DNA of 64,000 nucleotides, taken from contig JALIHJ010000006.1 in the NCBI GenBank assembly GCA_022984795.1, positions 1-64,000 on the forward strand, read 5' to 3'. The translations under genes were made by a program, and so were the position numbers. The DNA comes from Fabrea salina. Lineage: Eukaryota; Ciliophora; Heterotrichea; Heterotrichida; Fabreidae. How positions within the stretch are numbered: the first letter of the stretch is position 1; every line of letters starts with the position of its first letter. Shown here one piece after another: positions 43,904 through 52,178 of the stretch. Under the pieces are notes generated by a model. The model made no database searches. It was not told where the DNA came from and saw only the letters and a list, made by a program, of their open reading frames with translations.

Positions 43904-44836
43904 ATGTCCTTTTTCCATGACTCTTCCAGAGACTTGCCCTTTAGAAACACTACTCCTTTAAGAATAAACCACTCGCCTCCCAAAAGACTCAAAAAGCGCT
44001 CTGAAACGTTCAGAGAGAGTCCTGCTAAGTACAGCAAGTCGCAATACCCCCTTTACGAAAGAACTTTTGAAGGAACCTTGCGAGAAACTGAGTTTTTCAA
44101 AAGACCTGATATAATTCCTTACCCCCTGAACAAACGAACCTCCAAAAGGAACGAAGAACTAGAACTCATGCACGAAAACCAAGCCTTAAGGTCAGAAATC
44201 GACCTTTTGAAAAAAAGAATCACTAGCATTCGGTCTAGTATAGAAAGTGGAAGTGTTGAGTTGGAAAGGAACGAATCAGCAGTCCAGCTGAAGCACGAAC
44301 TCATGGTAGCCCAAGAGTCCAACGAATCGCTTGCACGCCAACTCACTGACATCAAACAAAAATACCAAAGACTTTACGACCACTGCATAGATTTAGAGTC
44401 CAGCATCCAGGGCTACAAAGACTACTACTACAGTGTAAAGCAAGTTTCTTCAAGAGAAAGGGAACTTCAAGCACAGTTGTCGTCTGTCGAAAGGGAACTA
44501 CAGTCTTCCAGACACAAGTACGAATCCCAGGTTGCTGAGTTAAGGTCCCAGCTCGGTTTGAAAGACTCTGAAGTTCAAGAACTCAAAATTAAACTTCAGA
44601 AAGCCGAAAACTACAGAACTCAAAACTTAGCAACTCGGGTTGAAGACTTAGAGTACTCAATTTCAGACTTCGAAAACAAGTACTCGGACTCTTTGAAAAG
44701 TCCTACTTCTTCAAGATTTTGGTCGCCTAAAACCCGCAGGTCACCGAAAAAGCCCACTGTGGACTCGAAGCAGTTCTGCGAAACTTGTTACAAAGTGCAC
44801 AGGCACGACTGGGCCCACAAAAACTCAAATAACTAA
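43904..44836 (+). CDS. Coiled-coil protein with C-terminal Cys/His motif
   Basis: The 310-residue protein has a basic N-terminus (about 1-80), coiled coil (about 83-260), a Ser/Pro/Lys-rich linker (SPTSSRFWSPKTRRSPKK) and a C-terminal QFCETCYKVHRHDWAHK that could bind a metal ion. No family is recognised. The next ATG lies about 90 codons downstream, so the 43904 start is preferred despite the 4-bp spacer. The LRR gene 15 bp downstream ends in a related FCEKC...NWARK motif. Confidence 0.7.
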   Translation: MSFFHDSSRDLPFRNTTPLRINHSPPKRLKKRSETFRESPAKYSKSQYPLYERTFEGTLRETEFFKRPDIIPYPLNKRTSKRNEELELMHENQALRSEIDLLKKRITSIRSSIESGSVELERNESAVQLKHELMVAQESNESLARQLTDIKQKYQRLYDHCIDLESSIQGYKDYYYSVKQVSSRERELQAQLSSVERELQSSRHKYESQVAELRSQLGLKDSEVQELKIKLQKAENYRTQNLATRVEDLEYSISDFENKYSDSLKSPTSSRFWSPKTRRSPKKPTVDSKQFCETCYKVHRHDWAHKNSNN

Positions 44837-44851
44837 GAGTGTTAAATATAA

Positions 44852-46066
44852 ATGTCAATAAAGATTGAGTATGAAACTCAAGTCTTAGAACTTAGCTTGG
44901 AAAAGAACTTTTCTGAGTTCTTGTCAGGGATCTCTTCTAGACTTTCCCATCCACCTAAATACCTGAAACTGTGGTTTGACAACTCGCACGGAAAAAGAAT
45001 ACTGCTTGATGAAAACACATACAAAGACCTGCTGGACTCAGAAACCTTGCCAACTCTCAAAGTTTCAAAAGGCAAGTTTCCCAACCCCTTCCAACTGCTT
45101 TACTTGAGGAACTACTTCCAAAGGTACAAACAACAAATCAAAGGCAACGTAAGGCAAGTTTTCAAAAACTTCAGAAACAATAAGTACGTGGAGATGAAGC
45201 AACTAGTACTTAACGAAAGTTTAATAGAGTCCAGCAGTATGAAGCACTTAAGCACAGCTTTGCCACTGCTGTGCTTTTTGAAAGAGCTAGAAGTGAGAGG
45301 GGGCAAAATGGAGTACGAGGCTGCTCAGCACCTGTTTCCTTCTCTCAGTAACTTAAAGACCCTTAAGAAACTGTGTGTCTCCGAAATCCAAATTGAAGCA
45401 GACACTGCAAAAATGCTGAGTCAAGGGATTTCGGAACTCGAAAGACTTGAGCAACTCAAACTTGTAGAAACCAAAATGAGTTCCCAAGCCATGAAAACTC
45501 TGGCAGTTCCCCTTTCTTGCATGGAACTATTAGAAGTAGTTGACTTGAGACAAAACGAACTAGGTCCTGAAGGAGCTAAGTACCTGAGTTTTGCTTTAGT
45601 GTGCCTCAAGAGATTGAAGGACCTAAACGTAGGGCAAAACAACATCCTTAGCTCAGGACTTAAGTACTTAGAGACCTCTTTACGTAAACTAGAACTGAGA
45701 AGTTTAGTTCTTAAGTCAAACAAACTAAATCCGGACTCAGGGGCTACCATTAGGAACTTGATGAAGAGTCCTTCACTCAAAACCCTAGACGTGAGTTTCA
45801 ACAACTTAAAAACTCCAGGGCTGCACCAAGTGTTTGCAGGCTTACACAACTCTTCTTTAGAAGAACTGTCTGTTTCGTGCAACAAAGGCGAAGCGAACGA
45901 AAGCTTTTGCTTTGCCATGATTAAAACTAACTGCAAAGTCCAAGGAAGTCCGCCGTTCTGCGAAAAGTGCTCTAGAAGGTGCTCCTCTCAGGAGTCGTGT
46001 AACTGGGCACGGAAGTTTCCAATATTCTACTCACGAATAGCTTTTAAACAACTGCGATTAGTATAG
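44852..46066 (+). CDS. Leucine-rich repeat protein (RNase-inhibitor type) with PB1-like N-terminus
   Basis: The 404-residue protein starts with a PB1/ubiquitin-like region (about 1-72: MSIKIEYETQVLELSL...YLKLWFDNSHGKRILLDE). About seven RI-type LRRs follow (about 115-345), with repeats such as LEVVDLRQNELGPEGAKYLSFAL and LKDLNVGQNNILSSGLKYL. A Cys-rich tail (FCEKCSRRCSSQESCNW) ends it. LRRs of this type bind proteins; PB1 would mediate pairing. No orthologue named. The TAG stop directly abuts the convergent stop with no gap. Confidence 0.8.
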   Translation: MSIKIEYETQVLELSLEKNFSEFLSGISSRLSHPPKYLKLWFDNSHGKRILLDENTYKDLLDSETLPTLKVSKGKFPNPFQLLYLRNYFQRYKQQIKGNVRQVFKNFRNNKYVEMKQLVLNESLIESSSMKHLSTALPLLCFLKELEVRGGKMEYEAAQHLFPSLSNLKTLKKLCVSEIQIEADTAKMLSQGISELERLEQLKLVETKMSSQAMKTLAVPLSCMELLEVVDLRQNELGPEGAKYLSFALVCLKRLKDLNVGQNNILSSGLKYLETSLRKLELRSLVLKSNKLNPDSGATIRNLMKSPSLKTLDVSFNNLKTPGLHQVFAGLHNSSLEELSVSCNKGEANESFCFAMIKTNCKVQGSPPFCEKCSRRCSSQESCNWARKFPIFYSRIAFKQLRLV

Positions 46067-47770
46067 TTACATAACCTTACAAGCTTCTCTGTCGTCTACT
46101 TTGTTCCTGATAAAAGACCTTCTGTCCATTTTGTGGGCAGCTTCGTTGAGCTTCTTAGAAAGCAGCGAGGACATAGCTCTGTCCCTCGGAGACTCGCAGT
46201 GAGAAGAAGTTCTGATAGGAGTTCGGTGCTTTTTTGCGTAGGAGTTGTTGGGCACGCGTTTGGCAAGTGCTAACAAAGCAGTTTTGGAACAGCGAGTGCA
46301 AGGGAGTTTGGGTTTGCAGACTTTACAAGGGTTCTTTTTGGCAGAAGAAAACGACCCAGAAGATCTTAGGTCTTTGAAGGACTCTTCGTAGTGTTTGCAA
46401 GGCGACTTCCGAGCAGGTGACTTCTGAAGGGGAAAAGTGTCTTGGTTCTTTTTGATGTTGTTTTTGTAGCGACAATAAAGGTCAAGTACTTGTTTGGGTG
46501 TGAAGTCTTGACTTTGAGGGGCCTTTTTGACTAGGACTGGGCTGGAGTCTAAGTTTTCAAAGTTCAAGTTGGAGATTTTGTGAGTTCTTTCTTGAAGGAT
46601 GTTTTTGAAGCTGGGGATGGACTTAGTGCACTTAAAAGGAGAGTCTTCAGGGGGTTGGTCAATAAACTTAGGACTTGTCTGGGTTTCGATGGTTTGAGTG
46701 AACATTTTGTTGAGGTGGAAACTAGTTTGGAGGTTGATGCTAGTTTTTTCGCGGAAGGTTTGGTTGTCTTCTTCGTAGGGTTTGATGCTTTCTTCAGAGC
46801 GTTTGGTGTCTTCGTGGACTTTGATGCTGTCGCAGTCTAAGTCTCCGCAATCCAAAGAAGCTCCAGAGTCCTTGACTTCTTCTTCGAACTTTTTGATGCT
46901 GTCTATGTTTTTGGAGTCTTCGACTGAAGAAAGCGGAGGGTCGTCAGGCGAAAGAATCAAAACGGCCTTTTTGATTCCTTGGTAGGGGTAGTTGCCCCTC
47001 ATCACTTCTGGAAGCACCACTACACAAGGAGGTTCTCCTTTGGGAAACCCGTCAATGCAATAGTAGTCTTCGGGTTTTTCGAACTTGAAATACTCGAGTT
47101 CTTCTTTGAACTCAATGTGGAGTTCGGGGTCGTTCAAAAGCATGTGTAGGCAAATTCGGTGCATAGTTTTAACGAACTCTTCAAAGTCAAGGGACTCGAG
47201 CATGTCCTGGAGGTCTTCTGGGTCTGCAGTGTCTTTGACCTTTTCTTTGTAGAGGTGCTTGATTTTGTCTAAGTCAGGCAGGGGAAAAGTTTTCATGCAC
47301 AAGTCTTGAAATAACTTAAGCAAGTAAGTTTTAACTTTTTCTTGCTCTCCGCCTCCCAAAAGGCCCATGATGTCCTTAACTTTCTGTTGGATAGTGTCTT
47401 TGACGACTGAGACTATTAGTTTCACTAAACTTTGCACCATGAACACAAACACTGTGTGGGAAACTAGGAATGGCGAAAACACATCTAAGATGTTTTCTTG
47501 AACAAGGACTTCCCAGGTTTTCTTAAACTCACTGGGAAGAGTGAAGGCCGAACTGGTGTTGTTGTGGTTGTGAGCCTGCAGAGTAGCTGTTTCTTGGAGT
47601 TTTTTGATCGTTGCTTCAGACCTTTGAAGTTCAGTTCTTAACTTAAACACTTCTTTTTCTAAAGTTTCGATGATTTGTTTGGCGTGGTTAAGTTTGGACT
47701 GGGGGTCTGCTCCGTTGAGTCTAAGTAGTGCTTACAGTTCGTCTAGGTTTAGTTCGGATTCTTCGACCAT
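46067..47770 (-). CDS. Unknown protein with Cys-rich motifs (one 15-nt intron)
   Basis: The continuous frame begins without ATG; I extend it through the intron 47721-47735 to ATG 47770, giving 562 residues. Exon 1 codes for MVEESELNLDEL. A short coiled coil (about 20-50) leads to a helical domain (about 65-215) with hydrophobic stretches, then acidic linkers and a basic C-terminus with KNPCKVCKPKLPCTRC. The family is not recognised. The exon junction is supported by the GT-AG 15-mer with A10 and by the restored ATG 50 bp from the divergent ABC gene. Confidence 0.75.
47721..47735 (-). other. 15-nt intron near the 5' end of the unknown gene
   Basis: On the minus strand the intron is GTAAGCACTACTTAG, in phase 2 after CT of a leucine codon. 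In that phase the TAA at intron positions 2-4 stops the unspliced frame. Position 10 is A as in the others. Confidence 0.88.
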
Positions 47771-47820
47771 TTTCAAAATTTAGATGAATTCTGCTGAGTG
47801 CATTATTCAGATAAACAAAA

Positions 47821-49689
47821 ATGACTGAAGACAAAGAAAAATTAGGGTCAAAACTTCTAGAAGACAGTAAAAATTCTAAGTCCAAGTCAAACCGGACTTC
47901 TATTGCTATGAAAGACTCTGACTTTCTGAGTCAAACACAAATTCAACTTACCTGGCAAGAGGTGTCTTACACTGTGCAGTCCAAGAAGCAAACCCTCGAA
48001 ATACTTAAAAAAGTATCTGGGTCAGCAGTTCCAGGAGAGTTCTTAGCAATAATGGGCAGTTCAGGTTCAGGCAAAACATCGCTGTTAAACATTCTTTCAG
48101 GAAGAACTGGGACTACTAAGAAAGAAGCAGTTACTGGGAAAGTTTTAATAAACAACATACCCATTCAAGAGATTCCTTATGGGGACTATTCAGCCTATGT
48201 GACCCAACAAGACATTCTGCTGCCTGTGCTAACTCCAAGGGAGTCAATCACCTTTTCAGCTAAGTTGCGTTGCAAAGATAAGTCTGTAAAAGACAGAGTG
48301 GACGAAATAATTGAGGAACTGAAACTTACTGAGATTGCAGACAACACTATAGGCAGCATTGAGCAAAAAGGAATTTCAGGGGGCGAAAGGAAAAGAGTAT
48401 GCATAGCTGTGGAACTTGTAAGTGACCCTGCTCTGATGTTTTTAGACGAGCCTACTTCAGGACTGGACGCCTACACCGCTGAAGTTTTAGTGAAACTGTT
48501 GCTTAAACAAACTCGAAAAGGGAGAACGGTTATAACCACTATTCACCAGCCAAGCTCTTTTATCTTTTCAAAGTTCCAGAAACTCATTTTGATGAGTGAA
48601 GGAAGGATAGTTTACCAAGGAGAAGCCCAAAAAAGCGTTGAGTACTTTGCCTCATTGGGATTTGTCTGCCCAGAAAGGTCCAACCCTGCAGACTTCTTTA
48701 TAAGCATTCTTCGGAGGAACCAAGAAGCCTTATCTCTTGAAACTATAATTGAGGCCTATTCTCCAAGTGCTGAAGAAAGCCTTTTGAACTTAGACGACTT
48801 GAAACTTGGCAGTTCTAAAAGCAAAGGCATTTTAGTTCAAGGCCGAGAACTTTTATCAAGAGCAACCAAAAACGCTGTGAGGAACCCTGACTTATCCACA
48901 GTTAAGATGCTGCAGTCAGTTGGAATAGCCCTGTTGATAGACTTAATTTTCAATAACTTAGGAACAAACGCTGAAGGTGTCCAAAGTAGGTCAGGGCTTA
49001 TCTTTTTCATCACGATTTCGCAAGTGACTTTTGGAGCCCAAAACTCAACTTTAGCCTGTAAGTTCTAGTTAGTTCCTTCAGAAAAACCAGTTTTTTTAAA
49101 AGAGAAAAAGCAAGGCATGTATGGAACTGCAATTTACTACTTAACAAAGTCGCTTTCGGAACTTCCAGGCATAGTAGTGGCTCCTTTGCTCCTGAGTCTT
49201 TTAGTTTACTGGGTAGTAGGCTTCAATAACCAAGCTGACAAGTTCTTTCTGTTTTGTAAGTCCTAAGTAGACTTTGCTTTAGTGCTAATGCAGTTTGCTG
49301 GGTATGGCTACGGGTACTTAGCAGGGAGCCTTGTAGACAGCCTCGAAGCTGCCATTACGATTGCTCCTATGATTATTTCTCCTTTTATGGTGTTTGGGGG
49401 TTTTTTATCGAACCCTGACTCTATGCCTTCTGGGTTTGCTTGGATTAGGTTTTTATCTGTAATCTCTACTTAGCCTTTTTACTACGGATTCCGGATTCTG
49501 GCAATCAACGAGTATACAGACGCAGACTTAGACTGCGAAAAGGCCAGTATAGCATGCAAGCCACTGGACGAGTACAACATCCACGATACACTTTGGGACA
49601 ACGTTGCTTACTTGCTGATACTTGGAGTTTCTATGAGGTTGATAGCCTTTATTAGCTTAAGCATAGCTGCTAAGAAAACTAATAAGTAA
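47821..49689 (+). CDS. ABCG half transporter (three 15-nt introns)
   Basis: The spliced gene encodes 607 residues. The N-terminal ATPase has Walker A GSSGSGKT (79-86), the ABC signature ISGGERKR (from 185), Walker B ALMFLDEPTSGLD (204-216) and the H-loop TTIHQPSS. The ABC2-type membrane domain follows, with the FxxEKPVFLKEKKQGMYG element after intron 1, AFYY-like SPFYYG after intron 3 and about six helices. This ATPase-then-membrane order is typical of ABCG (White/PDR half) exporters of lipids or xenobiotics, which work as dimers. Introns lie at 49058-49072, 49256-49270 and 49459-49473. Confidence 0.95.
49058..49072 (+). other. 15-nt intron 1 of ABCG gene
   Basis: The intron GTAAGTTCTAGTTAG is in phase 1. 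Splicing gives LAFPSEKPVFLKEK, the conserved ABCG stretch. The unspliced frame stops at TAG in positions 9-11. Confidence 0.93.
49256..49270 (+). other. 15-nt intron 2 of ABCG gene
   Basis: The intron GTAAGTCCTAAGTAG is in phase 1. Splicing gives FFLFYFALVLMQF within a membrane helix. The unspliced frame stops at TAA in positions 9-11. Confidence 0.92.
49459..49473 (+). other. 15-nt intron 3 of ABCG gene
   Basis: The intron GTAATCTCTACTTAG is in phase 0. Splicing gives FLSVISTPFYYG-like continuity (LS then PFYYGFRIL). The unspliced frame stops at its terminal TAG. Confidence 0.92.
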
Positions 49690-49691
49690 TA

Positions 49692-51233
49692 ATGTCTTCT
49701 ACCTTAATAGAACAACTAAGAGCAGACCAAGAAGAAATAGAACACCTAGAAAGGGCAATAGTAAAGGCTTTGTTTTTAAAAGCCCAAGACCCCAGTTACG
49801 TAGTGCTTGCAGACTTTATGATCAAGCAGTTCTTAGAAGAGATTCAGACTAAAAGCGTAGAGGCCTTAAGTATCTACCAGGACCAAGACGGACTTAAGAA
49901 ACTTGAACTGCAGTTCTTGGAAGGTCTTCGGGACGACGAAAAAGCCACTTCAAACAAGTCACTTGACATCTGGACTAACTTTTACGAAAAGGTTGCCGGA
50001 ATCAAGAACTACCACAAAAAGTATTCCAAGTACGGAGAACCTGCCCAGATCAAGGACGACAACTGGTACTTTCTGCACGCGTTAGACGAAAAAACCAAGA
50101 TTCCTAAGTTTTCAGGACCTGAAGGCAACGGAAGGTTTGTGGACCTGCACGGGAACTACTTAGAGTTCGTGAACCTGAAAAAGCTCCAGAAACACAAACC
50201 CAGGGTAATTCACAATCTAGACTACGTAAGTTACTTAGCTACTTTCGACCAGTTCCACGAAGTCCCCCTAGTTTGCAAAGACCAGAAGTACAAAAGTTAC
50301 CTGGAAAACCTACTTGCTTACTTAAAAGACTTCTTCAACAGAACCCAGCCTTTGTTCAGCATTGAGAAACTCGAACAACAACACCTTAAAGAGTTTCAAC
50401 CCAAGTGGGAAGACCGAAAACTCAGGGGCTGGGAAAAGGTGCCCAAGCAAAACAAACTCAACCAAAACCCGCTGTACTGCGTGCCCTGCAAAAAACTTTT
50501 CACCAACTCAAACGTGTTTAAAGCCCACAAGTCAGGAACTAAGCACAAAAAGGCGGTTGAACGGATTGCTGAGATACTAGAACAACCCGAAGAAGAAACT
50601 GAAGAAATCAAGAAGTACAGAGAAGTAGCTTACTTGGAGTCCTTCATCACACATTTAAGAGAAACCCTAGGCGACACCGTAGAAGACACCATGAACAACA
50701 TCCGCAAAAAACAAACACGCACAGCTAACGAGTACCAGGCAGAACTAGACGACAACGAAGAAGAAGACCTTTTCCTCTTGCCCATCGAACAAATAAAGGA
50801 AAAGGCTGAAAAGAAACAAAAGTCCAAAGAGTATGAGTCTTCTGACGATGAAAAACCAGTCTACAACCCCAGAAACCTTCCTCTAGGCTACGACGGCAAA
50901 CCCATTCCTTACTGGCTCTACAAACTCAACGGACTCAACATTGAATACAAGTGCGAAATCTGCGGAAACTACTCTTACTGGGGACGGCGTGCTTTCGAAA
51001 GGCACTTTTCGGAGTGGCGCCATGCTTACGGAATGCGGTGTTTGCGGATTCCCAACACAATGCACTTCCGAGAAATCACTAAGATCCAAGAAGCTATTGA
51101 ACTCCACAAAAAACTCATCCGAGACCACGAAACAGACCAGTTCAACCCTGAAGAAGAAGAGTTCGAAGACTCCCAAGGCAACGTGTTGACAGCTAAGAAG
51201 TTCAGCGACTTGCAGAAACAAGGACTGCTTTAA
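49692..51233 (+). CDS. SF3A3: SF3A3 (SF3a60/Prp9) splicing factor
   Basis: The 513-residue protein has the SF3a60 N-terminal helical region, the FSGPEGNGRFVDLHGNYLEFVNL block, a first zinc finger YCVPCKKLFTNSNVFKAHKSGTKH and the C-terminal matrin-type finger YKCEICGNYSYWGRRAFERHFSEWRHAYGMRCLRIPNTMHF. These are near-diagnostic for the U2 snRNP SF3a subunit that helps define branch sites. That role is notable in an organism with 15-nt introns. Its length matches the human 501. It starts 2 bp after the ABCG stop. Confidence 0.96.
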   Translation: MSSTLIEQLRADQEEIEHLERAIVKALFLKAQDPSYVVLADFMIKQFLEEIQTKSVEALSIYQDQDGLKKLELQFLEGLRDDEKATSNKSLDIWTNFYEKVAGIKNYHKKYSKYGEPAQIKDDNWYFLHALDEKTKIPKFSGPEGNGRFVDLHGNYLEFVNLKKLQKHKPRVIHNLDYVSYLATFDQFHEVPLVCKDQKYKSYLENLLAYLKDFFNRTQPLFSIEKLEQQHLKEFQPKWEDRKLRGWEKVPKQNKLNQNPLYCVPCKKLFTNSNVFKAHKSGTKHKKAVERIAEILEQPEEETEEIKKYREVAYLESFITHLRETLGDTVEDTMNNIRKKQTRTANEYQAELDDNEEEDLFLLPIEQIKEKAEKKQKSKEYESSDDEKPVYNPRNLPLGYDGKPIPYWLYKLNGLNIEYKCEICGNYSYWGRRAFERHFSEWRHAYGMRCLRIPNTMHFREITKIQEAIELHKKLIRDHETDQFNPEEEEFEDSQGNVLTAKKFSDLQKQGLL

Positions 51234-51234
51234 G

Positions 51235-52032
51235 TTAAATTTGGTAACCTCTTTGCTTGTAGCACTCAGCTTGTTCTTCCAAGATACTGGGCTTGACTCC
51301 TTCGTGTTTAGGTAGCGAGACCCAAGTTTCTTTTCCCTTGCCGATGATAGTAGCGTATGCAACTCTAGTGGCGAATGCGTGTCCTTTCTTGTCTCTAATG
51401 TGAATGATGTCGAACCCTCCGTCGTGCTTTTCTGTGTGAGAGACGGTTCCCACTCTTCCGGCGTTCTTACCACCAGTGACCATAGCTAAGTTGCCAGGTT
51501 CCATCTTAATGAAGTCTTGGATCACCCCAGTTTCAATGTCGATTTTCACGGTGTCGTTGGCTTGGATTTCGGGGTGGGGGTACCTGATGGTTCTTCCGTC
51601 GTGAGTCACGATGTAAGGAATGTTGTTGGGACCCATAAGCCTCTTTTTGACTCTGCAAAGTTTAAAGCTGGCTTCTTCAGGGTCAATTCTGTGGATGGAG
51701 AACCTTCCCTTTACATCATATAGGAGTCTGAAATTCTCACCTGTGCGCTCAATCGAAATCACATCCATGAATCCTGCAGGGTATTTAACGTTTTTCCTAA
51801 TTTTGCCGTCGACCTTGACTTGTCCTCCTTTTTCGTGGAGGATCATCATGGCTTCTCTGTAAGTCAAGGCGTACCCCAGTCGATTGCGTAGTAAGACTAC
51901 GAGTGGCAAGCACTCGCGGCGCTTGTGTGGGCCTGTTGCGGGCCTGGGGGCGTACACTCCTCCCATTTTGCTGAGCATCCAGTGCCTGGGGGCTGCTACT
52001 CTCTTCAAGTGTTTCTTAGGTCCTCTTGCCAT
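51235..52032 (-). CDS. RPS4: Ribosomal protein eS4 (RPS4)
   Basis: From ATG 52032 the protein is 265 residues and starts [25 protein letters not shown], the universal eS4 start. The S4, central and KOW regions ([28 protein letters not shown]) follow, to a C-terminus of standard length. It is a component of the small ribosomal subunit. The frame continues ten codons upstream without homology, so the start is placed at the conserved Met. The stop is separated by one base from the convergent SF3A3 stop. Confidence 0.97.
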   Translation of the reverse strand: MARGPKKHLKRVAAPRHWMLSKMGGVYAPRPATGPHKRRECLPLVVLLRNRLGYALTYREAMMILHEKGGQVKVDGKIRKNVKYPAGFMDVISIERTGENFRLLYDVKGRFSIHRIDPEEASFKLCRVKKRLMGPNNIPYIVTHDGRTIRYPHPEIQANDTVKIDIETGVIQDFIKMEPGNLAMVTGGKNAGRVGTVSHTEKHDGGFDIIHIRDKKGHAFATRVAYATIIGKGKETWVSLPKHEGVKPSILEEQAECYKQRGYQI

Positions 52033-52178
52033 GGCCACAATTAATATGGTAACCCATGTCAACTTATTTACTTTGGAAACTCTTTTAAGTTAATTCTTAG
52101 CCTGAGGCTTGGGTTGCAGTAGGCAGAGTTGGGGTGTTGGGAGTAATTATTAAGAGGGGATTATTGAATTTAAATAAT

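Noticed and set aside
43900-44037. 46-codon N-terminal extension of EXOSC7
   Set aside because: It overlaps the divergent gene, has no family match, and the conserved start MQSEKKF follows at 43899.
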